NCBI GenBank assembly: GCA_963739435.1
Contig: CAVUAN010000019.1
Span: forward strand, 140,536 to 204,535
Reading direction: 5' to 3'
Length of the DNA: 64,000 bases
Source: CAVUAN01 sp963739435
GTDB lineage: Bacteria > Acidobacteriota > Thermoanaerobaculia > UBA5066 > Gp7-AA6
Part shown: piece by piece, positions 54,588-63,188 of the stretch
How the letters are laid out: each line of letters begins with the position of its first letter
How positions within the stretch are numbered: position 1 is the first letter of the stretch
Made by a program: the position numbers and the translations under genes
Notes under the pieces: generated by a model
What the model was told of the DNA's origin: nothing
What the model saw: only the letters and a program-made list of their open reading frames with translations
Databases searched by the model: none

Positions 54588-54722
54588 AAGTGCCTCCCGA
54601 ATTGTTCAGATTATCACCACGGCGGCGAAGCGAACGCGGCTTCCGAAAGCACTGTTACCCGGGATGGAAAAGGAACCTTGAAACGTCGAATCCGTAGGAG
54701 GCAGCGAAATCGAGGTAAACCA

Positions 54723-55820
54723 ATGCAAAAGAAGCGACTGTTCGGCATTTCCGCCGGGTTCCTGATCGCGTCAATACTGAGCGCGGCGCCCGACTCCGCG
54801 TTTCCCGAGGCGCGGATGTATGCGTCGGTCCAGGTTGCCGAGGGCATCTACGCCTTCATTCCTCCGCCGACCAGCTCGCCTGTCGTGACCGGGAATGTCG
54901 TGGCGGTCATCGGCGACGACGGCGTGCTCGTCGTCGACTCCGGCCGCTTCCCGACGCTGGCTCGCCGCATCATCGCGGACATCAGGCGAAGGACCGACAA
55001 GCCGGTCAGGTATCTCGTCCACACGCACTGGCACCTGGACCACATCGTCGGAGACGCCGAGTTTCGGGCCGCGTTTCCCGGGGTCAACATCGTCACGACG
55101 GACTTCACGCGCCGGAAGATCCTCGAGAAACAGCCCGCGTATCTGACGAACCTCGAGAAGACCAACGGCGAGTTCGCCCGGCAGCTCGACGACTTCGTGA
55201 AAGGGGGCAAGCGCTCCGATGGCTCGCCGTTGACCGACGCCGACATCCGGTTCCTGCAAATGGAGTCTTCGGACCTCCGCTTCGAGATCGCCGAGCTTGC
55301 GGGAGCGAAGATCGTCGAGCCGAACCTGACGTTTGAACGGACGCTGACGGTCCATCTCGGCAAGCGCGAGATTCGGATTGCATTCCTGGGAAGCGGAAAC
55401 ACCGGCGGCGACACAGTGACCTTCGTTCCGGATGCCAGGGTCGCCATCACCGGCGACCTTCTCGTGGCTCCGGTCCCCTACGGATACGGATGCCACCCCG
55501 CGGAATGGATTCAGACTCTCGAGGCCCTCATGGCGACGGACACGACGACGATCGTCCCCGGCCACGGGCCGGTCTTTCACGACTGGGACTATGCGAAGAA
55601 GGTCATCGCCGTGCTCGAAGCGATCCGGGCGCAGGTCGCCGAAGCTGTCCGGCAAGGCGCGACACTCGAGGAAACGAAGAAGCGCGTCGACCTCGCCGCC
55701 TTCCGTGACGGCTTTGCAGGAGACGACCCGGACCGGGCCCGCGCCTTCCGGTCCTTCTTCGCCGATTCCGCCATCGACCGCGCTTACCAGGAGGCCAAGG
55801 GCGCCCTGGTCGAAGAGTAG
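54723..55820 (+). CDS. Exported metallo-beta-lactamase-fold hydrolase
   Basis: 365 residues with signal peptide (FGISAGFLIASILSAAP). The zinc motif is HTHWHLDHIVG, followed by VTGNVVAVIGDDGVLVVDSG, ITGDLLVAPVPYGYG and PGHGPVFHDW, giving the remaining His ligands. This is the broad MBL-fold group; no lactamase-specific residue is seen, so it may hydrolyse esters or a signal molecule. GAGGTAAACC precedes the ATG. The last gene before island 2, with promoter copy e just downstream. Confidence 0.87.
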   Translation: MQKKRLFGISAGFLIASILSAAPDSAFPEARMYASVQVAEGIYAFIPPPTSSPVVTGNVVAVIGDDGVLVVDSGRFPTLARRIIADIRRRTDKPVRYLVHTHWHLDHIVGDAEFRAAFPGVNIVTTDFTRRKILEKQPAYLTNLEKTNGEFARQLDDFVKGGKRSDGSPLTDADIRFLQMESSDLRFEIAELAGAKIVEPNLTFERTLTVHLGKREIRIAFLGSGNTGGDTVTFVPDARVAITGDLLVAPVPYGYGCHPAEWIQTLEALMATDTTTIVPGHGPVFHDWDYAKKVIAVLEAIRAQVAEAVRQGATLEETKKRVDLAAFRDGFAGDDPDRARAFRSFFADSAIDRAYQEAKGALVEE

Positions 55821-55841
55821 TCGTTTCGGGTCTCAAGTCGA

Positions 55842-55884
55842 GCGGAACAAACGATTGGACCCCTCTCCGCCGGCCGGACATGAT
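55842..55884 (+). promoter_or_regulatory. Island promoter-like element, copy e (before the Cys-rich and Rieske genes)
   Basis: GCGGAACAAACGATTGGAC (55842-55860), 18 bp, CATGAT (55879-55884). The nearest start is at 56002, 118 bp downstream. Confidence 0.68.
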
Positions 55885-56001
55885 GAAGGTCCGGCGATGC
55901 ACGCTCGGCCACTCCGACTGTCGGACACAACCCGGCCGAGACCGCACCCCAAGCCTGGATGGTTAATTCGTGAACACCCATCGAATGAAAGACGAACCTC
56001 T

Positions 56002-56265
56002 ATGACGCTGGCCACGATCGCTCTCCTCGCCCAGCTGTGCAACCCGCTCAGCATCGATAACGGCACGCTGTACAGCCCCTCGCCCGGCGGCATGCGCTGT
56101 CTCGATTGGGATCAGACTCTTTGCGCCTACGTCGAACGCCCGTGCCGCGTCGCCGAGCTCGGTATTCTCTGCTACTACGTCCCGAGCACGTGCGCCGTGA
56201 CCGTCCGGCGAGGCGTCGTCATCACTCCCGCTCCCAAGCCGCGCACGAGACCCCTGTCGCGCTGA
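56002..56265 (+). CDS. Small exported cysteine-rich protein
   Basis: 87 residues. A short hydrophobic start (MTLATIALLAQLCNPLS) may serve as a signal. Six cysteines are spread evenly (LCNP, RCLDW, LCAY, PCRVA, LCYY, TCAVT), suggesting disulfides or metal binding after export. It ends in a basic Pro/Thr-rich tail (APKPRTRPLSR). No family is recognised. It lies downstream of promoter copy e and upstream of the Rieske gene; a weak ribosome site (GAACC) stands before the ATG. Confidence 0.55.
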   Translation: MTLATIALLAQLCNPLSIDNGTLYSPSPGGMRCLDWDQTLCAYVERPCRVAELGILCYYVPSTCAVTVRRGVVITPAPKPRTRPLSR

Positions 56266-56317
56266 GCAAGGCTCTTCCGGACTGACGGGACCGGCCTCAC
56301 GCTCGTACCGCGAGATA

Positions 56318-57199
56318 ATGATGGACGTGCGCGATGTGACCACGTGGATTGACGAGCAGGGTTGGCTCGATAAGACGGCCGACGCGGTCCAGCCAGCCGT
56401 CAAGACGTTTTTCGACGCACTCGGGCCCGCCCGCCGGCGGATCAAGAACTTCCTGCATGGAACCTGGCTCGGCCATCCGCTTCACCCTGTTCTGACCGAT
56501 ATCCCTCTCGGCGCCTGGACCGCGACGCTGTTGCTCGATGTCTTCGAAGAGACGAGCGGGCTACCCGCTATCGGGCGTGCCGCCGACGCGAGCCTTGCCC
56601 TGGGCCTCGCCGGCGCTCTCGGGGCGGCGGCGACCGGGCTGACGGACTGGAGCGAGACCGATGGGCGGCCCCGCCGGGTTGGAATGGCGCATGCGGCTTT
56701 GAACGTCGGCGCGACGCTTCTCTTCGCCGGCTCGCTCTTGTCGCGCCGGCGGGGTGAGCGCGCGGCCGGGCGTGGGCTCGCGCTCACCGGCTATCTCGCC
56801 ACAATCGCCGCCGCGTACCTGGGCGGCGAGCTCGTCTACCACGACCAGATCGGCGTGGATCACACGACCGGGCGCCCGCTACCAGAGAAATTCACGGCAG
56901 TGCTCGCCGAGAAAGACCTTCCCTCGGGCAAGTTGACACGCGCCCGATTCAAAGAGACGCCGATCCTGCTCGTCAAGCGCGGCGCGCGCATCTTCGCTCT
57001 CGCAGAGACTTGCGCACACCTGGGCGGACCGCTCGCCGAGGGAAAGCTCAAAGGCAACACCGTCGTCTGCCCCTGGCACGCATCACGGTTCGAGCTCGAA
57101 TCCGGAGCGGTCGTCGAGGGGCCTTCGGCGTTCCCGCAGCCGTGCCTCGAGACCCGGGTCCGCCAGGGCCAGATCGAAGTGCGGACGATTCGGCGTTAA
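56318..57199 (+). CDS. DUF2231 membrane domain fused to a Rieske [2Fe-2S] domain
   Basis: 293 residues. The N-terminal half has DUF2231 helices (LGHPLHPVLTDIPLGAWTAT, ALGLAGALGAAATGLTDWSE). The C-terminal half is a Rieske domain: CAHLGGPLAEGKLK and CPWHASRFELESG, with the two Cys and two His that hold the cluster. This fused form occurs in several bacteria and probably moves electrons at the membrane. Starts 52 bp after the Cys-rich gene. The electron partner is not adjacent. Confidence 0.88.
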   Translation: MMDVRDVTTWIDEQGWLDKTADAVQPAVKTFFDALGPARRRIKNFLHGTWLGHPLHPVLTDIPLGAWTATLLLDVFEETSGLPAIGRAADASLALGLAGALGAAATGLTDWSETDGRPRRVGMAHAALNVGATLLFAGSLLSRRRGERAAGRGLALTGYLATIAAAYLGGELVYHDQIGVDHTTGRPLPEKFTAVLAEKDLPSGKLTRARFKETPILLVKRGARIFALAETCAHLGGPLAEGKLKGNTVVCPWHASRFELESGAVVEGPSAFPQPCLETRVRQGQIEVRTIRR

Positions 57200-57326
57200 G
57201 CGGTCGCTCGCCCGGCGGTGATATGCTTCAATCTGCGATCCCTCCGCCGGACCAATCCAGCACAAGAACTGAACGCCCGACGCCGGTTTCGGCAGAAAGC
57301 GGGCGTCCCATGCGAAATGGAGCAGA

Positions 57327-57638
57327 ATGAACCGGGTTGCGAAAACGCTTTCGGTGGCAAAAGTCCGAACAGCGCTGGTCTTCAGCAGATCAGCCGCGCT
57401 GGCAGAGTACGGCGGGTTTCTCGACTTGCACTACTACATCATGGAGGGCCGACACCCGAGTGCCCTCCAACTTCTGAGCGACCGGGATACACGGTTGGCA
57501 GTCAGCGACAGCCTCGTCAACCTCGCAAACGAGTGCGACCGCAGCCCTGAGCCCGCAAAGAAACTCGCGGGCCGCAAGCTCCGCGCCTCCCGAATCGGCT
57601 TGCTCGACGCGTTCGAGCCCTCTCAGCCATCCGCGTAA
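57327..57638 (+). CDS. Protein of unknown function
   Basis: 103 residues: MNRVAKTLSVAKVRTALVFS, then EYGGFLDLHYYIMEGRHPSA and VSDSLVNLANECDRSPEPAK, ending in a basic helix and PSQPSA. No recognisable domain, and no signal peptide. Its ATG follows AGCAGA with no good ribosome site. Possibly a small regulator or a spurious frame; coding is moderately likely because the frame is open and starts shortly after the Rieske gene. Confidence 0.5.
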   Translation: MNRVAKTLSVAKVRTALVFSRSAALAEYGGFLDLHYYIMEGRHPSALQLLSDRDTRLAVSDSLVNLANECDRSPEPAKKLAGRKLRASRIGLLDAFEPSQPSA

Positions 57639-57666
57639 GACCGCGGTGCCTGCCCCCGCGACGCAC

Positions 57667-58221
57667 CTACGCCAAAAGGTTGATGACCTTCTTGACGCCC
57701 TTGATCGAGCGGGTCTTCTTCATCGCCTCGTCGTTGACCTTGGCATCCCCGAGCTTCCCGCGAAGACTGACGACGCCATTGGTGACGTCCACATCGATCT
57801 TCAGAGCGTCGATGCCGATGTCCGTCAGAAGGATGGTCTTCACCTCGGTCAGGAGAAGCGCGTCCTTCACGTTGGCTTCAGCGTTTGCAATCGGTTTGGC
57901 CGGATTCGCCTCTGTCACCTGGTTGTCGACCTTCTTGACGCCTGCAACCGAGAGAGCCACTGATTCGGCCATCTTCTGGCTGGACTTCTTGGTCACCTCG
58001 CCGGTCAGAGTCGCGGTTTCTCCGGAGAAGTGAGCGGTGATTCCAAGGGCGTCGGTGCCGAGCTTGTTGATCAGCTTGGCCTGAATCGCCACGGCCTTGA
58101 GGGCCTCGGAAACCTCCACGGAAACGGTCTTCGCCACATCCGCGCGAGCCCCGGGGGCGGCGCCCAGGCAAAGCAGACCGACAGCCGCAATCGAGAGAAC
58201 AATCCTGGTAACGAACTTCAT
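57667..58221 (-). CDS. Exported BON-domain protein
   Basis: 184 residues from ATG 58221, signal (LSIAAVGLLCLGAAPGARAD). Two BON domains: LINKLGTDALGITAHFSGET, with ATLTGEVTKKSSQK, and TILLTDIGIDALKIDVDVTN, with VVSLRGKL, ending in GVKKVINLLA. BON domains bind phospholipid and stabilise the envelope, as in OsmY. It lies 23 bp after the DUF3309 gene, so both are under promoter copy f. Fits an osmotic or envelope-stress role. Confidence 0.85.
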   Translation of the reverse strand: MKFVTRIVLSIAAVGLLCLGAAPGARADVAKTVSVEVSEALKAVAIQAKLINKLGTDALGITAHFSGETATLTGEVTKKSSQKMAESVALSVAGVKKVDNQVTEANPAKPIANAEANVKDALLLTEVKTILLTDIGIDALKIDVDVTNGVVSLRGKLGDAKVNDEAMKKTRSIKGVKKVINLLA

Positions 58222-58244
58222 GACGTAACTCCTTTTCTCGAGCC

Positions 58245-58397
58245 TCACATCCGACCCGTCAAGAACAGAACCAACACAACCAAGAGAACGACACCGAGGA
58301 GACCGCTCGGCCTGTAGCCCCAGGATCGGCTATAGGGCCAGCTTGGAAATGATCCGAGAAGCAGGACAAGCAGGACGATGAGAACTAACAAACCCAT
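58245..58397 (-). CDS. DUF3309-family small membrane protein
   Basis: 50 residues: MGLLVLIVLLVLLLGSFPSW, then PYSRSWGYRPSGLLGVVLLV and ending LTGRM. The P-x-SRSWGYRPSG centre between two hydrophobic helices is the DUF3309 signature. These tiny proteins are common in stress islands, with unknown role. AAGGAAGGGACCC precedes the ATG. It is the first gene after promoter copy f. Confidence 0.88.
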   Translation of the reverse strand: MGLLVLIVLLVLLLGSFPSWPYSRSWGYRPSGLLGVVLLVVLVLFLTGRM

Positions 58398-58462
58398 GGG
58401 TCCCTTCCTTTCTGCCTGACTCCGGGCTCCGACGAGTCAATGCAGCTTCGGAGCCAGGAGTA

Positions 58463-58506
58463 ATGATCGGCTTCGCCCACCTGGTCGGTCCAATCGTTTG
58501 TTTCGT
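58463..58506 (-). promoter_or_regulatory. Island promoter-like element, copy f (before DUF3309-BON)
   Basis: Minus strand ACGAAACAAACGATTGGAC (58488-58506), 19 bp, GATCAT (58463-58468), a weaker hexamer; the start codon is 66 bp further on. Confidence 0.65.
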
Positions 58507-58609
58507 CGAAACTGAGTCGCCGAAACGATGACCTGGGTCCGGCCGGTCTCGTATCTCCGGCCCCGGTTTGCAGCGCGAAAGCTCCCAACTTGTCTCCGGG
58601 CCTGCCCCC

Positions 58610-58674
58610 GTCGCAGCGCGAGGAGTCTCCCAAAGGGGAGGATGCCTCGCGCTGCGGGAGCGAACGGGAGCGAC
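58610..58674. repeat. REP-like palindromic element, copy 2
   Basis: Perfect 12-bp outer arms (CGCAGCGCGAGG / CCTCGCGCTGCG) around an inner CTCCC/GGGAG stem, then GCGGGAGCGAACGGGAGCGAC. It abuts the stop codon of the YXWGXW gene at 58676. A partial degenerate copy (GCAGCGCGAAAGCTCCC) stands at about 58570. See copy 1. Confidence 0.82.
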
Positions 58675-58675
58675 G

Positions 58676-59122
58676 TTAATCGTGATATTCGCGCTCGCGT
58701 TCTCGCTCGTGGTCCCGCTCGTGGTAACGCCACTCGCTGTTTCGGCGGATTTCGTCGCTGACGATGACCGTCTGGTTCGACCAGTGGCCGGGCTCATAGA
58801 TGTAGCCGTGGCGGACGTGAACGTAATGCGCCGGAATCCAATAGACGTGGCGATCGACGCGGGCCTCCCAGCGACCCGGAACCCAACCCCATCTCGAGTT
58901 TCGCCAGTGCCAGAAACCGCCGATCCACACATAGTTCTCTCCGGGGCTCACGCTGCGCTTCTCGATCCGGGGCGCCGGAGGCTTGCTGGTCACGATCTGG
59001 ACCTCCAGCCCGGGAAGAGGCACGGGCGGTACGGGCGGCACGGGGATTTGCGGCAGCGCCGCAGCGGCCAAGCCGAAAAGCAGGCTGGCCATGACCGCGT
59101 GTTTGAAGACCCTGAATCTCAT
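58676..59122 (-). CDS. Exported YXWGXW-repeat protein (paralogue)
   Basis: 148 residues with a signal (VMASLLFGLAAAALPQ). W-rich units: YVWIGGFWHWRNSRWGWVPG, then RHVYWIPAHYVHVRHGYIYE. Ends with a tail of alternating Glu/Arg (HERDHEREREREYHD). Same layout as the gene at 40396-40779, with about 130-150 residues each. Exported, probably envelope; role unknown. A REP-like element follows directly. Confidence 0.85.
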   Translation of the reverse strand: MRFRVFKHAVMASLLFGLAAAALPQIPVPPVPPVPLPGLEVQIVTSKPPAPRIEKRSVSPGENYVWIGGFWHWRNSRWGWVPGRWEARVDRHVYWIPAHYVHVRHGYIYEPGHWSNQTVIVSDEIRRNSEWRYHERDHEREREREYHD

Positions 59123-59291
59123 GAAACCTCCCTTGTTGCCATCTCACTCAAAGCCATACCGTCGGACGCGCTCGTTCGTATCCGCGGTGGCCGCATATCT
59201 ACCGTGCACGGCACGTGCCAGTTCCGTCGCTCGCTCCGGAAGCGGTCCGACGGAACGCAAATTGCATCCAGAAGTCGATGAGGAGGTGTCT

Positions 59292-59732
59292 ATGAACGCC
59301 AGGGAGTTGATGACGAAGAATCCGAAGAGCTGCGAGCCCGGCCACGATCTCACGTGCGCCGTCCTGATCATGAAAGAGGAGGACTGCGGCATCGTGCCGA
59401 TCACCGAGGGCAATGGCAACGCGCACGTCGTCGGCGTCGTGACCGATCGAGATATCGCCCTCTATCTCGGCTCGAAGAACGTCAAAGCGTCAACTGTCAA
59501 GGTCAACCACGTCATGAGCCTCAGCCCCGTCTCCTGTGCGCCGGAAACCGACGCACACGATGTGAGCCGCGCGATGCAAGCGGCCCAGGTCCGGCGCATC
59601 CTCGTTCTGGAAGGCCACAAGCTCGTCGGCGTCATTTCGACTGCAGACCTGGCTCGCGCCACCGGCTCCGGCCGAGGGATCGGCGAAGAGGTCAAGCGGG
59701 TCTTGGTCGAGGTTTCGCGGCCGTCTGCATGA
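59292..59732 (+). CDS. CBS-domain protein
   Basis: 146 residues with GGAGGTGT before the ATG. Two CBS motifs in tandem: MNARELMTKNPKSCEPGHDL with VVGVVTDRDIALYL, and VNHVMSLSPVSCAPETD with KLVGVISTADLARAT. Such cytosolic pairs bind adenine nucleotides and often signal stress or energy state. It follows the YXWGXW gene divergently. The stop overlaps a small frame (ATGA), possibly a coupled gene. Confidence 0.88.
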   Translation: MNARELMTKNPKSCEPGHDLTCAVLIMKEEDCGIVPITEGNGNAHVVGVVTDRDIALYLGSKNVKASTVKVNHVMSLSPVSCAPETDAHDVSRAMQAAQVRRILVLEGHKLVGVISTADLARATGSGRGIGEEVKRVLVEVSRPSA

Positions 59733-59839
59733 CCGTCGCTTGCGCGTGCCGCGAGAAGCTCCCCAGCAAGGCCGCCGCCGACGCAATCAAGAAGTTGTGG
59801 ACCGGCTATTTCGATCGACTCGGTCAACTTCTTTCGTGA
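59729..59839 (+). CDS. Possible 36-residue coupled gene
   Basis: MTVACACREKLPSKAAADAI continues KKLWTGYFDRLGQLLS and ends at TGA. The ATG overlaps the CBS stop (ATGA). Too short to recognise; a helix with two early Cys. It may be real because of the overlap, but short open frames in GC-rich DNA arise by chance. Confidence 0.3.
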   Translation: MTVACACREKLPSKAAADAIKKLWTGYFDRLGQLLS

Positions 59840-59847
59840 ATCTCACC

Positions 59848-59874
59848 GGGGCGCAGGCTCTCAGCCTGCGCCCC
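59848..59874. terminator. Perfect stem-loop between convergent genes
   Basis: GGGGCGCAGGCT-CTC-AGCCTGCGCCCC, a 12-bp perfect stem, between the CBS side and the kinase-TPR stop. No T-tract on either strand. Likely bidirectional end of both transcripts. Confidence 0.7.
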
Positions 59875-59879
59875 ATCCG

Positions 59880-62253
59880 TCAACTCAAGCCCGCTCGCTT
59901 CTTGAGCACCGCCCATCGCGGGTCCTTGCGGAGCGGCTCCCATTCCCGCCCCTGGCCGAGCCAGGACCAGAGAATGGACCGCGTCTCGAAAACTCGGTTC
60001 AGCCACTCGAAGGCGCGGTCCATCTCACCGACGCTCGCGTAGGCAGCACCAATGAATTCCACCGGGTAGTAGTGGTCCCGCCGGAATGTCTCGAGCGTTT
60101 CGATGACCTTGCGAGCCTCGGGCATGCGGTTGGCCCGCGCGTACGTGATCGCCAGCCCGTACAGGGGAGTGCCGCCGTAACGCTTCAAATCCCGCTCGTA
60201 GGCGGCAATCGACTCATTGATCATCCCGAGCTCGCGGTAGGCGGCTCCTTCGAACGAATCGAGATACGTGAAGGTGAGGTTCAGGCGCGTCGCGCGCTGG
60301 TGTTCGGTGAGGAGGTCCCTGTAACGGCCGGAGACGTAGAGGCAGTCCTCACGATAGAACCACAGGAAAGGCCCGAGCGGGTCGACGGCGATGGCGGCGT
60401 CGATCTCCGCAAGCCCGGCGTCGATGCGGCCGAAGACGCAGAGCGTCACCCCGTACTCCCCTCGATGCTCGGGCTGATGTCCCAGGTCGATCGCGGTTTT
60501 GAACTCGCTCTCTGCCAGGGTTTGATTCCAGTCGAAGAAGGCGGCCGTCATGCCGAGCGCCGCGTGCGCTTCCACGGAGGAGCCGTCCAATGCCAATGCC
60601 TTCTGGGCCGCTACCTTGGCCTTGGGGTAGGCCTCCGCGGGGCTCAGGTACCCATCGGCCAGAAAGACCCACACCCACGCCGAGCTCGCGTAGGCCTCGG
60701 CCATCTGCGGATCCTTGGCGAGGGCCTGCCCGTAGAGCGACAGCGCCGCCTCGAGGTCTTCTCTTGCGAGGCTCGACGCCCTGGCGCGCCCGCGCAGGTA
60801 AAGATCGCGCGCTTCGGGGTTCGCGGATTGCCGCTTCGTGGACGGCGCGCCGCCGAGCGCCAGGCGCAGCGATCCAGCGACCTCGCGGACAATCGTGTCC
60901 TGGACTGCGGCCACTTCCCCGACGCCGCTGTCGTAGTTGCCGCTCCAGAGCGCGGCTCCGTCGGCCGTTTTCACGAGGTCGAGGGCAATGTGCACCTTCT
61001 GGTCGGATCGGCTGACCCGTCCCTGGAGGACCGCGTCGACGCCGAGCTTCGCGCGAACGTCCTTCAGGTCGACGGCCTGCCCGCGAAACGCCGCGGACGA
61101 GCCGCGGCCGGTCACGACGAGCCCGGGCACTTTCATCAACTGGCTGTAGATCGCGTCGCCGACGCCCTCGGCGAAGAACTCGAAGGCCGGGTCGCTGCTC
61201 TGAAGGGGCAGAACGGCGATCCGGCGAGGCGAATCGGCCGCGCCCGCTCCCTTGCGCTGCTCCCGCCAGAGATACACGAGCGCGACGGCGCCGAGGACGA
61301 TCAGCGCCAACGCCGCCGGTTTCAGCCATCGCATCCGCGCCAGGCTGGGGGCGCCCCTGCCGGACCGCGAGGAGGCGGATTCGAACTCCGCTCCGGACGC
61401 GGTCGCCGAAGCGCCGAGGGCGAAGGCCAGGTCGCGGGCCGACTGGAAGCGGTCCTCGGGCCGCTTTTCCAGGCAGTGCTCGACAACCTGTTCGAGCGCT
61501 TGCGGCACGGTGCTGCGCACCGACGACAGCCGCGGCGCATCCTCCCGGAGGATCGCCGTCATCGTTTCGGCGCCCGTCGCGCGATCGAAGGCCCGACGGT
61601 CCGCGAGCATCTCGTAGAGAACGACGCCGAGGGCGAAGACGTCGGCCCGGTGGTCCGCGACCTCTCCCCTCACTTGCTCTGGCGCCATGTAGCCGACTGT
61701 CCCCATCACCACCCCGGGTTCCGTGGAGCGACCCATCGTGGGAGAGCTCGTTTGACTCGCGTCATGGGGAGTGCCGCTCTGCCTCGCGAGGCCGAAATCG
61801 AGGATCTTGACGTGACCGTCGCGGGTGACGAAGAGATTCTCGGGCTTCAGATCCCCGGTGAACGATGCCTTTGGCGTGCGCGGCGGCCAAACCCTCGGCG
61901 ACCTGTCGGCCGTATTCGATCGCCTTCCTCGCTGAAAGCGGACCGATGGCCAGGACCTCCCGGAACGTCTGCCCCTCGAGAAGCTCCATGACGGCGTAGT
62001 GCCGCCCCCCGACTTGTCCGAAGTCGTAGATGGCCAGGATGTTGGGATGCGAAAGCGCGGCGACAGCCTTGGCCTCGCGCTCAAACCGCGCGAGCGCGTC
62101 CGGATCGGCGGCCAGCCGCTCCGGCAGGACCTTCAGCGCAACGACTCGGTCCAGCTTTTCGTCGCGCGCTCTCCACACCTCGCCCATCCCCCCGGCTCCC
62201 AGCGGCGCGATGAGGCGATAAAACCCGAGTTGGTCGCCCGGCTTCAAATTCAT
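59880..62253 (-). CDS. Ser/Thr protein kinase with TolB-like and TPR C-terminus (frame break near 61855)
   Basis: About 790 residues. Kinase: APLGAGGMGEVWRARDEKLD, VALKVLPERL, then after one base break HRDLKPENL with DFGLA and GTVGYMAPEQVRGE. A single transmembrane helix (ALALIVLGAVALVYLW) follows, then a FlgO/TolB-like domain (RIAVLPLQSSDPAFEFFAEG) and TPR repeats to the end. It resembles Acidobacteriota/Deltaproteobacteria kinases that couple phosphorylation to a periplasmic TPR sensor. The frame break lies inside the catalytic loop at HRD, probably a sequence error. Confidence 0.88.
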
Positions 62254-62268
62254 CGGGGTAGGTCGAGC

Positions 62269-62685
62269 CTATTTGGGTTTGTGACGCAGCCACGAGACGA
62301 GATCCTCGTACTCGGGCGAATCCTCCGCCAGGCGCAGACCGAAGCCCGGCTGAGTGCCGGCGGACGAAATCGCCGTCGAACCCGGGACGACTCTCCCCGT
62401 CAGGGCGAGAGTTCTTCCCTCGGGAAGGTTGATCCTCAACCGCAACATCGGCCCGGTGCCCGGGATCTGTGTCGAGCGCACGAACATCCCCCGGGGCGAC
62501 ATGTCGCCGGTGATGCCCGTCCCGTGAAGAGCGCCCTGCGTGAATTCGACCTTCATCTCCGCCCGGCGCCGGTGTGCCGTGCGCTTCTCGATTGGCCCCG
62601 TGTCCCTCCGGGCCTGGACGGGACGAGCCGTCGGGATGCGTTCGACTCGCACGTCCCCGCCCGTCAGGGCCGGCTCTTCCGACAT
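62269..62685 (-). CDS. PilZ-domain protein
   Basis: 138 residues. c-di-GMP-binding PilZ motif: an Arg-rich box near HRRRAEMKVEF, then D-M-S-P-R-G-M in ITGDMSPRGMFVRS. Core: RLRINLPEGRTLALTGRVVP. Binds cyclic di-GMP to control motility or matrix. GGAAGAGCC precedes; the ATG at 62685 lies inside the end of the next gene, on the same strand. Start is the first good ATG. Confidence 0.85.
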   Translation of the reverse strand: MSEEPALTGGDVRVERIPTARPVQARRDTGPIEKRTAHRRRAEMKVEFTQGALHGTGITGDMSPRGMFVRSTQIPGTGPMLRLRINLPEGRTLALTGRVVPGSTAISSAGTQPGFGLRLAEDSPEYEDLVSWLRHKPK

Positions 62686-63132
62686 GATCGGCGCGAGCGA
62701 TCCCGACGTGAGATTGAGCGACGACCCGACGCTCTCGATGCGTCCGCTACCGTGCGGCCATCCACGGGCACGAGGCATCGGAAGACGGCGGGGAAAATCT
62801 CCCGCTCCTCTTTGCCGAGCGCCTTCCACTGGCTCGGAGGACGTCCGGCGCGGCCGGGCCATCGAACCAGAAGCTCACGTGCCCCGATGGGCTCACGATG
62901 ACCGGCTGGAGGTAGTCGATACCCGTGTCGTCGGCCGGAAAGCAGAATCCGAAATGCCGGCTGGAGTCGAAAAGATCGAACTCCGTCGCGGCCAGAAAGA
63001 TCTCGTCGTCTGACTGTGACAGCTTTGTCCGTTTCGTCGGCGCTACCGTCGCGTCCGCACCGCTTCCTCCTCGTAGCGCCACACCGGCTTCGCCTGGAGG
63101 TCTTCGACGGTCAACTCGACCAGCCGTTTCAC
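62664..63132 (-). CDS. Hypothetical protein, reconstructed across two frame breaks
   Basis: From a GTG at 63132: VKRLVELTVEDLQAKPVWRY, break near 63085, then APTKRTKLSQSDDEIFLAAT with FDLFDSSRHFGFCFPADDTG, break near 62830, then QWKALGKEEREIFPAVFRC ending at 62664, overlapping the PilZ gene start. It may be 150-160 residues long. No domain is recognised. The divergent sulfurtransferase begins 57 bp away. The breaks make start and end tentative. Confidence 0.5.
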
Positions 63133-63188
63133 CGCATCAAGGTATCCCAGATGACGCAGATCGGCGAGAATGCAAGGCGAGGAAAATC

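Noticed and set aside
55842..55860. GGAAC in the island element as an EcfG-type general-stress promoter (GGAAC-N16/17-CGTT)
   Set aside because: No CGTT occurs at the right distance in the copies checked, and copies with GAAAC instead of GGAAC break the rule. The downstream hexamer is CATGCT-like instead.
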